Source: Cephalotus follicularis (taxonomy: Eukaryota; Streptophyta; Magnoliopsida; Oxalidales; Cephalotaceae). From it: a DNA stretch of 64,000 nucleotides. The position numbers and the translations under genes are program-made. Position 1 is the stretch's first letter. Every line of letters begins with the position of its first letter. Below, in pieces: positions 22,644 to 35,412 of the stretch. The stretch spans positions 186,001 to 250,000 of the forward strand of contig BDDD01002041.1 in the NCBI GenBank assembly GCA_001972305.1, given 5' to 3'. The notes beneath the pieces are model-generated. The model was not told the origin of the DNA. It saw nothing but the letters and a program-made list of their open reading frames with translations, and searched no databases.

Positions 22644-25577
22644 ATCTCCCACTTGGCCTTCAAGCCACGAAGACCAATAGATTAAGCCCATCGTACTACG
22701 ATGACGCTCATGTACAATGTTTGAAAGGGCCTTGGTCAGTGGGTCTACTATATTTGCCTCTGAGGCAACTCTCTCTAATATAATATCTCCTCTATCAATG
22801 ATCTCTCTGATCAGATGATAACGCCGCTGAATATGCTTTGTTCATTGATGAGACCTCGGTTCCTTGGCTTGTGCAACATCCCTATCACTGTCGTAGTGTA
22901 GCACCCCTGGACAACTAATGGTAGGAACAACACCTAGTTCAGAGATGAGCTTACGAATCCAAACACCCTCCTTTGCAGCATCTGAGGCTGCAATGTACTC
23001 AGCTTCTGTCATGGAGTCTGTAGTAGTCTCCTGCTTATGACTCCTCAAGCTAATTGCACCACCATTCAGGATATAGACATACCCTGAAACAGATTTGTGA
23101 TCATCCAGATCACTGTTGAAACTGGAGTCTGTGAAGCCTTCCACTCTTAACTCACTGTCTCCTTCGTAGATCAAGAATAAATCCTGAGTCCTTCTAAGGT
23201 ACTTCAAGATTGTCTTGACTACTTCCCAGTGTTTCTCACCGGGATCATACTGAAATCGACTTACCTGTCCTAAGGAAAATGCGATATCAGGTCGGGTACA
23301 TAGCATGGCATACATGATCGATCACACAGCTGAAGCATAAGGAATCCAAGTCATGACATGCCTCTCCTCAGATGTCTGTGGCGACATCTTCTTGGAGGGA
23401 TGAATTCCATGACCAATTGGAAGTAGGCCACGTTTGGAATTCTCCATACTATATCAGTTTAGTATTTTGTTGATATACCGGCTTTAGCAAAGATCAAGCA
23501 TCCTTTTAGATTTGTCCCTAAAGATCTTAATACCCAGTATATAGGACGCTTCTCCCAAATCTTTCATGGAGAAATTCTTGGCAAGCCATACTTTCACGGA
23601 TTGCAACATCCCTACATCATTCCCAATGAGTAGGATGTCATCCACATATAGCACCAAGAAAGTGATACAGGGTTCATCCTGTTTCCGATAAACACATGGA
23701 TCATCTACGTTCTTAATGAAGCCAAACGTTTTTATAGCTTCATCAAAACGGATGTTCCAGCTACGAGACATTTGCTTAAGAACATAGATCGATCTTTGGA
23801 GCTTACACACTACGTGTGAAGTTCCTTTGGATGTAAACCCCTTCGGTTGGGACATGTAAAGGTCCTCTGCAAGACTACCATTTAGAAATGTTGTCTTAAC
23901 ATCCATTTGCCATATCTCATAATCATAATGAGCAGCAATAGCAAGCAAAATCCGAATGGATGTGAGCATAGCAACTGGTGAGAAAGTTTCGGTATAGCCG
24001 ACTCCATGTCTTTGTCTATACCCTTTCACAAACAACCTTGCTTTGTATGTCTCTATCTTTCCATCAGTGCCAATCTTCTTCTTGAAGATCCATTTGCAAC
24101 CAATAGGCACTATGCCATATGGAGCTTCGACCAAGTTTGAAACCTTGTTGGCGTGCATGGAATCCATTTCGGATTTGATGGCTTCAAGCCATGCCTCAGA
24201 ATCAGTGCCTTGTACTGCTTCCTGATGGCTGACAGGCTCATCATCCTCGATGATGTTAGGTTCATCAGTGCCATCAACGAGGAAACTATATCTCTTAGGT
24301 ACTGTAGAAACCCTGTCTGATCTCCTTAATTGAGGAGTGCCAGAATGAGATCCAATCTTATTATGGGATCTTACCCCAGTTGTGTCTATAGAGGTTCCAA
24401 CCTTTAATTCCTCATCATCCTGTGGTGTTTCTCCAGATGGAAACTCCTTGAGTTCCACTTTACTCCCACTGCTTCCGCTGAGAATGTATTCCTTCTCTAA
24501 GAACACAGCTTTGAGAGCTACAATGAATTTGTGCTCACTAGGGTGGCAGAAAATGTATCCCATTGTTTCATTGGGATACCCCACAAACCAGCAATGATCT
24601 GATCATGCCTCCAGCTTAGAAGGTTCCATGCTTCTCATGTAACCTGGACAACCCCAAACCTTTAAGTGGTTTAGGATGGGTTTCCTTCCTGTATACGCTT
24701 CGTAAGGTGTGGAAGGCACGGATTTTGATGGAATTCGGTTCAGGATGTACGCCACTGTCTTAAGTGCATAACCCCAAAAAGAGATAGGAAGATCCGTAAA
24801 AGACATCATGGATTGGACCATGTTCATCAAAGTCCTATTCCTCAGTTCGGACACACCATTGTGCTGTGGTGTTCCAGGAGGCGTCCACTGAGAGAGAATT
24901 CCATCATCTCTTAGATAATTTCAGAATTCGTTTGACAGGTATTCCCCACCACGGTCCGACCTAAGTGTTTTGATGGGTTTCCCTTTTTGTGTCTCTACCT
25001 CTAGTTTGAATTCCATGAATATTTCAAAAGAGTCAGACTTGTGTTTCATGAGAAACACGTGCCCATACCAAGATAAATCGTCAGTAAAAGTAATGAAGTA
25101 AAGATATCCTCCTTGTGTACTGACTGATATCGGTCCGCAGACGTCAGTGTGGACAAGACCCAGTATGTCCACTGCCCTTTCTCCTTTACTAGAGAAGGGA
25201 GACTTGGTCATTTTTCCAAGTAGACAAGCTTCACATGTTGGAAAGGATTCCAAATCCTGCATGTCTAATAGACCATCCTTAACCAATTGTGACAACCTGG
25301 CTTCACTAGGATGACCTAATCTATAGTTCCAAGCAAAGGATTTATTAACATCATTTCCCTCTCTTTGTCTTTTAGTACCACTACCTTGATGAATTCACAA
25401 TGCTAGTGATTGATTAGTATTTAAAACATATAGACCATTGTCTATGTATCCAGCACAAAGCAAAACTTTTTCATATGACAATAGTGAACAACCATTAGTA
25501 TTAAAAACGAGCTCTAAGCCCATATTACACAACTGCGGTGATGATCCTCGATCCATCTCCCAACCGTAGATCCACAA
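22638..25577 (-). pseudogene. D pol: integrase, reverse transcriptase, RNase H
   Basis: GAG-pre-integrase (YRLGHPSEARL, CEACLLGKMTKSPF), integrase core ([36 protein letters not shown]), RT (WIFKKKIGTDGKIETYKARL, DVKTTFLNG, catalytic YVDD in LYVDDILLIGND) and RNase H (DSSFNSDLDDHKSVSGYV, TEAEYIAASDAAKE) share one frame. It is broken by stops near 25395, 24921, 24603, 23484, 23320 and 22840. The longest open part is 366 codons (23484-24584). The stop at 22840 replaces an expected Arg (CGA to TGA). Confidence 0.93.
22644..22655 (-). other. D polypurine tract
   Basis: In element orientation AAGTGGGAGATT immediately precedes the LTR, a typical copia tract. The pol frame reads through it and stops on the TAG within the first bases of the LTR (22638-22640). 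Confidence 0.85.
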
Positions 25578-26580
25578 CTTCTTCAGCTCTTAGCTGCCTA
25601 GCGTTTCTTAGACCCTGCAAAGAATTACAAATGTTGGTACCACAACCGGTGTCTAACACCCAAGTAGAACTAACTTTGCACGCTAGATTAAGTTCAACCA
25701 TGAACATACCTGACCCAGAGGTTGAAGCAATGAAAGCAAGGTAAGTACGACAATCCCTCTTCCAATGACCTGGTTTCCCATAGTGGAAACAGGCTTTCTC
25801 TTCGGCAAGCTTCTGGAGCTCCTCTTTCTTGAATTTATTGGCATCCTTAGTCACTCCTAGTGACTTTGGCTTTTTCACTTTCTTCTTCTTCTCTTTGGCC
25901 TTGCCAACACCATGGGATGCACCCCTCTTAGGGGCTGTCCCTGAAGAAGAAGGAAGTAGCATCACAGTCGATTTTGCCTTCCCATGGTCAAAATCAGACT
26001 CGGCAGTACGGAGCATCTCTAAGAGCTCTGGTAACGAACAATCCACTTTGTTCATGTGAAAATTTGAAATGAACTACGCGAATGTCCGTGGAAGGGAAGA
26101 GAGAATGAGATCTATGTAGTAATCATTATCCATGACTAGATCTAACTTAGTTAGCTGCTCAATCAAATCTATCATCTTCAGTCCATGTTCTTGGACCGAA
26201 GTTCCCTCCGACATCTTCCACCAGAAGAGTCCACGTGATAAGCTGAATCTCGCAGTCCTCGACTATGCACCATACAACTCCTGCAGATGGAGATGTATAG
26301 CACTAAGAGACTCCATAAGTTCATGCTGCCTTTGCATCTCTGGCACCATGCCAGCGATCGCAAGACAGAGAGCTTGCTCATCATCATCGAGCCACTTAGC
26401 CACTTTGGCTTTATGTTCCGCTGTCGGATTGATGCGTAAAGCCGGGGCGGTCTCATTCATCACGTATGATAGCTTCATATTGGTGAGAACCAAGTGCAAG
26501 TTGTGCTGCAAATCAGGAGAGTTTCGCCCCGTTAGCTTATTTGTTTCAAAAATATGGCCAATTGTAGCGCTTACGGCCAT
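25525..26580 (-). pseudogene. D gag and protease
   Basis: It starts MAVSATIGHIFETNKLTGRN and has a UBN2-like copia gag body, a Lys-rich linker (KEKKKKVKKPKS), the zinc knuckle CFHYGKPGHWKRDC (second Cys changed to Tyr) and a protease start with WVLDTGCGTNICNSLQG. The same frame holds a stop at 26263 and another near 26070. A deletion near 25530 removes about 40 residues between DGSRI and the next block and shifts the frame into pol. The Asp-Thr-Gly protease triplet is intact. Confidence 0.9.
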
Positions 26581-26589
26581 GGTGACAGA

Positions 26590-28678
26590 TAGATTACAAC
26601 CTAAAGAGAAGATAAGAAGGTAAATAAACAGATATTCTTATATTTATGTTACTTCCAAAATACTAGGTCTTTAGTATTTATGGTTCGTACTCCCACTATT
26701 TTAATCGTATCCCACACCTATATCTGGAATTCGAGAGATCTCACTCCTAGTGGGGATTAGAATCTATTTTAGCATACTACGACCTCAGCTTTAGCATGCA
26801 ATCAATAATATCCAAAATAGGTAGGCACTCTTGCCAATTTACATTGCATAGGATCTCACCCTTGTTATGTAAGATCTAATCATTAGATTTGGCCTACCAG
26901 CTCAATATAGCCTTGGCTGATGCTCAGTAAACTATTACAGTCAGTATAAGTCACTACCCATTATCCTCAAAGAAATTAGCCCGTTTTGAAACACCCGCAC
27001 CTTTAGGTGTCCCAAATGCCAAAACAAGAGTTATTTCCTTTCAACGCCTCGCACTGAGGTTGACATAGCTATGGGCATAATGTAATTCCTCAGCTTTGGC
27101 ATACAGCCTATAGTATACCCACGCCATTCAACGAGAAGTATGGAAGGCCCACGTTGGGTCACTATCTTGTGTACTTGGCGTTAAGACTTATTATTTTCAT
27201 ATTTGAGGTATTTGTGGTCTCAGGTTGTATATTACGATGCCATCAATTAATCGATTGGTTACAATTAGCCAATTCAAATTAATTACGGCTTAGCAAGCTT
27301 ATCGTGTTTTGGACCATCCATCTCATGCTCCTGATGTCCAACATTAAAGAAAAATGGCTAGGCTATGGACTTAAACTATGGGTGAATCACATGAGCGAAT
27401 GTTATCACCCGGTCTCCTAGGTTAGCTATTTAATTCTACTTTATTACAAAATGCTTCTAGCATACAGAGTCCTCACTTGTCTTGTAACTTCTTCTATGTC
27501 CCTCATGAACATACTTTGTCATGCCTCTTTCCATTACATACAATAATTAAAAGAAAAGAATACAAAGAGATGGAGAATAGAATTATATTCTAGAATTTAT
27601 AAAGATAATGAATTCTAGTGCACGCAGGCGACCATATTACAGATCAAATGAAGTGCAAGATAATAAAATAAATTAAACATCCACGAGAGAAACCGAAAGC
27701 TAGGTCAAGTCCCAACGCCTACCATCATGCATAAGACATTTAAAATAATACATCTAATATATTAAATTAAATGAACACAAAGAATATTAATATTCGGTCT
27801 CTTATGTAATTAAATCAATTAGTGGCCAATAACCATGTAAAACTCCCACTAAATTAATTAAAATCTAGTGTCCATAAACTTTTAGTGCTCCACTTTTAAT
27901 AATTGGTCTCACCAAAAATCAAATTCAAAGTTTTTTTTGTACGCGTTGGAAAAAATATTCAAGATAAAATAATACTATTATTTTTATATGACGTGTACTT
28001 TAGAAATGAACTACGTGAGTAGATGCTACAAATTTCTGCCTAGAACGAATAGTGTATACTCGTCCCATCCATACGTAGTAACTGCCAGAAAATTGTCAAA
28101 AATTTGCCAGAAAACTCAGCAGGAAGCTCGCAGGAAACTTGCAGGAGTTTTTACGGAAAAATAATAATATTGAGCAGCATAACTGACTGAAAATTGTACA
28201 GTAAACTGCCAGTAATCAATCAGTAATATTAGCACCAAATTTATAGTTAACTATCTAAATTCACTACATATATAACTATGAAGATAGTCTGTACAAACTA
28301 AATTGTACAAAGAATGTACAAAGAAATAATTGCACACACTTATATTTTCAGCAGAAATATATAATATCTAAAACCTCCTTTATTGATTTCTTGAGGTACT
28401 TTCTATAATCCTAAACTGTACCAGACATTATTTGAATGCATGAAGCAACTCAATCAATCACAGTACAACGTCTTTGGATTACAAACATTCCTCCATTCAA
28501 TCACTTACACAAGTCAAATTCAAAGTCTCACCTAATAAAAGCTTCACAATCTAATTGTAACAATTTTATTTCAACATATTTAAATATTGGAGTTCTACAC
28601 AATTTCGGCCACCATCAACAATCACATTAACAAGGCACCAAAAATTAACATTCAAGTTCAATTGGGCTTAATTAGTAC
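26590..28678 (-). other. D untranslated leader (about 2.1 kb)
   Basis: No gene is seen. Sequence blocks match the leaders of Z, A, B and C in order, including the GCAGGAAACTTGCAGG region (28130), the short-ORF-like block (27450-27530, reading frame not kept) and the CATGAGATGG block near 27325. Such a long leader is unusual for a copia element and is shared by the whole family. Confidence 0.8.
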
Positions 28679-28690
28679 GCTCTGATACCA
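28679..28690 (-). other. D primer binding site (tRNA-Met)
   Basis: In reverse, TGGTATCAGAGC starts two bases after the 5' LTR end. It matches the plant initiator tRNA-Met primer site exactly. Confidence 0.93.
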
Positions 28691-28692
28691 CT

Positions 28693-30642
28693 TGTTGGAA
28701 GCAAGAATAGGTTGAAGGCACATTTTAGGGTTTAGGTTACTAAAATGACTACTTTGATTTTTATGTCAAAGCTTTCCAACCCTTGGGAATAAGTCACATG
28801 ACTTAAACTCATAAACATGTATCAACCTCCAAGGATCTCTAATTAAAGCACCAACTAAACAATAGCATGACAAGCATGTAAGGGTTTAGGCAAAGAAAGA
28901 AAAAGGAGAGAATCATCACCTTGGAATGAAGACTCCTTCCTTCAAGATCCCTCTACACTTTGTCAAAGTTGAATCAACAAGATAATCCTCCTTGAATCCA
29001 TGAGCTCCTTTCCTCAAATGCTCAATTCACTCCCACTCAAAACACTCTAATCTAAACTAAGATCAAAATAGGAAGTGGTAACCTTCAAGATAAAGACTAT
29101 CACCACCTTTATTGATTAAGAGAAAGGAGGAGATTAGAGAAGATCTCTCACAAAAGTTCTAAACTTTTTTTCTCTTGATTTTTCTTCTCACCCATTGGTT
29201 TCTCCAAGAAGACCAAGACTTGTTACATCTTACCAAGCCTTTAGATGAATTGAATAATAGAGTAATGTGTATGAGTGATCATGTGTGAGCATGTAAAATT
29301 TCAGATCCCACCTCCGCAAGGTGTCCCTAAAACATTCCATGTGCTATGCCATCATTACTCACACAAAATATCTCATTAAAGCTTTGTTTAATCACTTCCT
29401 TCATATGCATTACAAGTGTTACCATAAGAACTTGCCAAGTGTCCTACAAAGAAGTATGAAACAAAGTAGCTTCTCCAAGAAGCTTTCCTCCATCAAGTGA
29501 CACATGCCCTGCATATGTTACTTGTCCGAAAATCAGGAGGCACCCGATTGCCCAAATTGAAATATGGTAAAGACGATAAGTGTCTGGAATTTTCTCCGAA
29601 TTCCGTATACGCATTTCAATTAGTCACCGACAATCAAAATGAACCTAGATAAACATCTCCCATTATTCTAGGTGTGGAATTGACTTCCACGTATCACGTC
29701 CATTTACCAACAATCCAGAACAATGTCCTGACTGCAGTAGATGTCACTATTTCCCTCATTATTATCTTGGCATCGATTATGACTTAGGTTAAGGATAAGT
29801 GTCAAACCTAGTAATGTCATTATTCTAATTAATCCATAATCCCAATACGACTATTGGTAGACCTTTTCGGAAACCTTGTTTCCAGTCCACATACACCTGG
29901 CCAGGTATTTACAAGCTCATATTGGATACAGATACTTTAGAGCCTATCACCCTCGCATTGGGTGTGATGATTCCATGTTGCGTACTCTCCTACATCTATA
30001 TAGATCCTCAAGACCCAAAGACCACTGTTTTCCCAGCTCCCCGAAAGAACTGGGTAGGTGGAGATGAAAGCCGGGAAGTCTCAACACAATGCAGAGCAGC
30101 CGCTCAGGTCTAAGGAAATACGCTGATCCTCTCAGGTTCTGCAAGTCATTCAAGGCTGTACTTTACTATAACAGATAGGATTTACTACTTACACTAGATA
30201 TGCGACTATCCAAGTAATGTTCCTATAATGGGTCATGTTCAGTGTACATGCTCCAAGCTTGCACCCCATATTAGCTCTAGGGATTTCACCCAGGTGGTAA
30301 TGAGATCATCCACCCCCACTCGAGCGAGCATAATATAGAAAGTCTATCTGGTTCACTAATGCCTAAGAAGTGAACCTATGACTTGGAGGAATTTAGTCAT
30401 AAGGGATAAGGGAGTCAATCTCATAGCCCTTGGCTTAACATCCAACCCTATATGACAAGGCTCCATATATGTAAGCAGTTTAATAAAACAACTTCATAAA
30501 TACAATAAAACATATGTAGACTGCCTTTATAAATAAAGTTTGCACATAGTAACATAAAAGAATATGATTGTTTACATCAAAAGTAGAGTTTACATGAACA
30601 ATCAGTGACCTGATGGCTTGACTGGTCACTCACCCTCTAACA
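28693..30642 (-). repeat. D 5' LTR (1950 bp)
   Basis: It aligns end to end with 20703-22643. Terminal TG/CA and the adjacent TTACC duplication define its outer edge. No TCGA palindrome array is seen in this LTR family. Confidence 0.93.
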
Positions 30643-32124
30643 TTACCATCGGGTGAAGACCCACAGGACAATGACGAAATAGAGGTGGGACCCTCTAGAG
30701 ACACAGTTGGGATGGGATCCCAACCTGAGATGGGATCTCAGTCAGGCACTCCTCGGGTGAGGAGATCAAGCAGGATTTTGACAACGCCTGAGAGATATTG
30801 TTTTCTCATTCAAGGCACTAACTAACCTAACAACATCGATGATGACGAGCCTATCAACTACCAGGAAGCAGTGAAGTGCACAGATTACAGAGTATGGCTA
30901 GAGGCCATGAAATTTGAAATGGACTCCATGTACGCCAACCAAGTGTGGAACTTGGTAGATGCACCCGAAGGTATCATCCCTATAGGGTGCAAGAGGATCT
31001 TCAAGAGGAAGATAGGCATTGATGGTAAGGTTGAAACCTATAAAGCATGATTGGTCATGAAACGGTATAGATAAAGACACGTGGTTGACTATAACAAAAC
31101 TTTCTCACCAGTCGCAATGCTTAAGTCCATTCGGATTTTTCTTGCTATTGCCGCTCATTATGATTACGAGTTTTGGAAAATGGATGTCAAGATTGCCTTC
31201 CTGAATGGCTATCTTGATAAAGACATTTACATGTCCCTACCCGAGGGGTTTACATCCAAGGAGCGTCCACACAGGTTGAGCAAGCTCCAAAGGTCTATTT
31301 ATGGACTTAAGCAAGCATCCCGTAGTTGGAACATCCATTTTGACGAGGCCATTAAAACTTTTGACTTCATCAAATCGTTGATGAGACATGTGTCTACCGG
31401 AAACAGGATGACCTAGGTATCACTTTCTTGGTAGTGTACGTGGATGACATACTACTCATTGGGAATGATGTAGGCATGTTACAGTCTGTTAAAGTATGTT
31501 TAGCCAAGAATTTCTCCATGAAGGATTTGGGGGAGGCTTCCTACGTATTGGGAATAAAGATCTACAGAGATAGATCTAGTAGGTTGCTTGGGCTTCCCCA
31601 AAGCCAGTACATCAGTAGGGTGTTGAAATGATATGGCATCGAGAATTCCATGTGCGGCCTACTGCCAATTGGCCAAGGAATTCACCTCTCCAAGTGGATG
31701 TCTCCAGAAAGGTTTGAGAAAATGATTCGCATGAATATCCAGACATATGCTTTGGCTGTAGGCTCCTTCATATATGCCATGCTTTGTACTAGGACAGATG
31801 TCGCATATGCCTTGGGTATGACAAGTTGATTTCAGTCCGATCCCGGCGAGAAGCACTGGGAAGTTGTCAAGGGGATTCTTAAATACCTGAGAAGGACTCA
31901 GGATACGTTCTTTACATATGGACGAGATACTAAGTTGAGACATGATGGTTATACCGACTCTAGTTTCAATAGTGATCCGGAAGATCACAACTCTGTTTCA
32001 GGATATGTGTTATCCTGCACGGAGGTACAGTGAGTTGGAGGAGCTCCAAGCAGGAGACTGTTGCGAACTCCACCACAGAAGCAGAGTATGTTATAGCAAT
32101 GATGGAAGGCAACAGCGAGATACG
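30643..32124 (+). mobile_element. Copia element A, 3' part (RT and RNase H)
   Basis: It resumes A after the D insertion; TTACC at 30643-30647 is the second target copy, and the joined sequence matches B at 48290-48320. It ends abruptly inside RNase H near 32124; no polypurine tract or LTR follows. Confidence 0.88.
30648..32124 (+). pseudogene. Copia A reverse transcriptase and RNase H remnant
   Basis: RT motifs are clear: YNKTFSPVAMLKSIRIFLAI, MDVKIAFLNGYLDKDIYMS, LQRSIYGLKQASRSWN and YVDD (VVYVDDILLIGND, 31431-31470). RNase H continues with GEKHWEVVKGILKYLRRTQD and DSSFNSDPEDHNSVSGYV. Stops near 31050 and 31068, a frameshift near 31375, and stops near 31630 and 31828 interrupt. After TTEAEYVIA the similarity ends. 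Confidence 0.9.
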
Positions 32125-33697
32125 TGATTGTGTCCGTGTTCTTTATCATTTGATATTTATTTTATTAGAGGGGTTTTAAGGTCTTTAATATTAGTCATCC
32201 CATTATTAGTCCGGTTGACAGATAGATGGCATAATATGGACAGATCGTTGGAAGCTCTAGCATTGCACATTTATACTAAGCATGCATCTCAAAAATCATA
32301 TCCTAATGGTAATCGTGGACTTTTGAACTAATGTTCTCATCCTAGGTAGTTTATTACAAAAATACTAATATCTCATACAAGCCATTGGTGTTAAAAATGT
32401 TGCAACTTTAAATTCTTCTATCTTATCCTTTCGTCTTCCACCACGACTCTTGCAAACTAAACAAACTACTTCTAATTATAAATAAAAAGAAACTTGATTT
32501 CAAATCGAGTGATTTACAAAAGGAAGAGAATGTTTAAACGGATTACATTGAGGGGAGAAGAGGATTGAAAGCCTTAATAAAAGAATATTTCAAACACCGA
32601 CCATTAAAGCAATAAAACTACCATACATTCAACACTAACCATCCATCTAGCATAATGTCCATGAACTACCATCATGCATTAATTTATTCAATCTCATTGA
32701 ATATATGTCGAAAAGACAAATGTATGAGTAATTATAATCACACTAAACAATAACCAACTCTTGGAAACATTAGAGTGAAGTCCTACAAGTCAGGATGTCG
32801 AGCTTGTATTTACTCTATCTTGTAAATAACTATTTATATTCAATAAGGATGTTTATTTTTATCAATGGCTATGAGTTCATTTAATTGCTTTAATGAATGT
32901 TTACTTTTAAGTATATATAAATGAATGTCTTGAAATAAGGTTTGAGAACCAAGTTCATGATGAGATCAATATGTAAGAAATGGCATTTCGCTAAACCTTA
33001 TTTTGAAACCTCCTAATCATAGGATTGACACTTAGGGCATGTTCAATCCGGATAGACTAGCACGTCATGTCGGATCGGTAAGCATAGGGAAACTGATCTC
33101 ACACTCACTCACATGGTCGATGCTATGGCAACTACGTGGGTGATCATTCATTAATTAAAGAGTTAATTAATTAATGAGATCTTTGAAGGTGACTCGTACA
33201 AAGAAAGTCTGTATGGAGTTTTACTTACTTGTCAGACAGACTTCTTTATGTACAGCATTGCAAGTGGTCCTTAGACATGAGCCATCACTGGTTATCTTGT
33301 GCATATGGTACTATGTTTTGATGATGCTTACATACATATTCAATCAAGTGCATACCTACATTAGTTCGATATGGTATGCTTATGCATGGAGACATGTGAT
33401 CATGCAAGAATGAATTCACAGCTCCCAGTAAAGGGAGATTATGCTCAGAGTGATTTTCGTTAGCAAGCAAGTGCCTAGCCAGGCTAACCACAGTGTCAAG
33501 TGTGTGAATCCTTTGTAGAATAGTAGAGGGGCACCTCTAATATTATTTAAGCTGACGATAGATGATCACGTAGCTAAAGATGAATTTATTGGGGTCTGAC
33601 ATATTCCATACCAGTGATTTAATCAGAGCATTGTTAATGGAGAGACTATGTTGCATGTACCTGTAAATGGTGGTTCACGGATATGGAATACGTCAAT
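32125..33697. other. Unassigned intergenic sequence (1.6 kb)
   Basis: AT-rich, with no ORF over 80 codons that resembles a known family. I could not align it with the LTRs or leaders elsewhere in the window. It sits between the broken end of A and a truncated gypsy LTR, so it may be the remains of the 5' LTR of copia B or of another element. Confidence 0.5.
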
Positions 33698-34487
33698 ACT
33701 CCTACTTCATCCCCGTCTCCCAGAAGACTCGAAGCAGGTCAATAAAAAATCCAAGTTTACTCGCACTCTGTGTTCAGCAACCAGGTTACTTGCACTCTGT
33801 GTTCAGTAACCATAGTGTTTGGGTGTCCCTATCCAACTCCTGGCCCATAGTCTACAACTCGCCCCTAGCCGTCAATGACATCTCGGTCACGCAGCTAGTG
33901 CAGCATCAATCCAATCACAATCCAAAATCAATCCGTTTCCAATTAGTTATAAGTTATAAAATACTTGAACAACACATTTCAAAATGTATAATAATCCTTC
34001 GAAACAGTGTTTCAATCTTTGAAATAACTTCAATCCTTCGAAAATATACATTTGTCAAAATATACATTTTCGTGTAAAATAATGATTTCATTTTTAAATC
34101 ATGAATGTAGTTCCAAAATGGTAAAACATTTTAGAAATCATATACAATCCAATCCTCAGTTCAATCCATAATAATTATGCAATGCAAACATATGCTCAAA
34201 TGCATCTAGACTCATTTTGAGGTGTACGTATCCCATCTAAGCTAAATCGTTCAAATAGCGGCTTAAGGGTCGACGATTAACCTTTGGCATCGATGCCTAT
34301 GTCCCTGAAGCGTCGACGCTTCCATCCATAGCCACAGCGCTTAACTCAGAAGCCTTACGCGTTAGTGCATGTCTTTGGCATCGATGCTCAAGGCATGGAC
34401 CCTTAGGCATTAGCGCCTTAATCCTTAGCGTCGACTCTTTGAGGTAGGAACCTCATGTGTCAACGATTACAATCATTTGTTCCTTCG
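33698..34487 (-). repeat. G1-family gypsy LTR, left part (truncated)
   Basis: In reverse it matches G1 LTR 7350-8120, including the CTACTTCATCCCCGTCTCC block and the SalI-core motifs at 34265-34450. About 650 bases of the LTR 3' end are missing. It is continuous with 41362-42567 across element S (CTTCG left, TTTCG right). Confidence 0.85.
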
Positions 34488-34609
34488 TGTTGACATTTAT
34501 GTCTCAATCCTAAGTTTTGATGATAACATATTTGTATTTGACAAAGTTTCTTAATGTGCAAGAAAGCAATAAAGTGAGCAAAACAGCAGGAATTATGCAG
34601 AACACAGCC

Positions 34610-34980
34610 CAGACCGCCGACGCTCAAGATTAAAGCGTCAGTGCTTTACCAGACAGTCAAGACAAGAACAAAGCGTCTACTGGTGAAGCACTTGGAGAAG
34701 TGGAAGAAACACTTAAACCGTCGACGCTCAAAATACAAGCGTCTGCGCTTTGAGGTACAAAGCGCCTGCTCTTAGTGCAAAGCGTCGTCCGATTAAACCA
34801 GTGGACTCAACTTCTATTAAAAGGGGCCTAAGCGTCGACGCCCGAGTCTAAGCGTCAGCGCTTTGAGGTGACGGTCGAATCCAACTTTGAACGCCTGCAC
34901 TTTGAGCTGAATATTCAAATTTGAGATCCCCAACGGTCACATGACCGTCGACGCTTTAAGCGCGACAGTCGACGCTTTAG
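34610..34980 (+). repeat. CGTCGACGC motif array in S 5' LTR
   Basis: GTCGAC cores are at about 34719, 34833, 34947 and 34968, with related AAGCGTCAGCGCTTT copies between them. The array ends about 90 bases upstream of the TATA box. The 3' LTR repeats it at 40365-40735. Confidence 0.88.
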
Positions 34981-35071
34981 TAGGCTGGAACAGTTTCTGA
35001 CAGATTTCAGTGGACATTCCATTATGGAATTAATCCTAAACTAATCCCAATGGATCTATGAGGCAAGAAGC

Positions 35072-35078
35072 TATAAAT
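35072..35078 (+). promoter_or_regulatory. TATA box of S 5' LTR
   Basis: CTATAAATGG in the expected U3/R position, repeated in the 3' LTR near 40830. A purine-rich AGAATAAGAAAGAGAAC leader follows. Confidence 0.65.
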
Positions 35079-35412
35079 GGACGAATGTTTTGAAGAATAA
35101 GAAAGAGAACAACACAAGCAAAACATATACACAAACATCATTCAAAGCAAACATTCAAAGAGGATTCAAATCCAAAGCTCATCCAAATAGTTTACATTTT
35201 ACATTTTGAGCTATTTCTTGTTCTCACTATTTTGAGCACTTATATCTTGTAAAATCCAACCTTGTGAGAGGTTTAGATCAAAACACCACTCTTTATACTT
35301 TGATTGTAATAGGGGAGTGAACCCTAGTGAATTTGGGGAGTGAACCCAAAGAGAATTGTAAGTGATTAAGGTCAATCACAAAGGTGTACCGAATAGCACC
35401 CGGAATTGTATT

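Larger units (their letters stand above)
20703..30642 (-). mobile_element. D: complete Ty1/copia retrotransposon nested in A
   Basis: It is bounded by TGTTGGAAGC at 20703 and CTCTAACA at 30642 with perfect TTACC duplications (20698-20702 and 30643-30647). Reading on the minus strand, it has 5' LTR, primer site, a leader of about 2.1 kb, gag, protease, integrase, RT, RNase H, polypurine tract and 3' LTR. All domains are present but one internal deletion and several stops break the ORF. It is a relative of its host A, inserted in opposite orientation. The copia lineage was not assigned. Confidence 0.96.
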
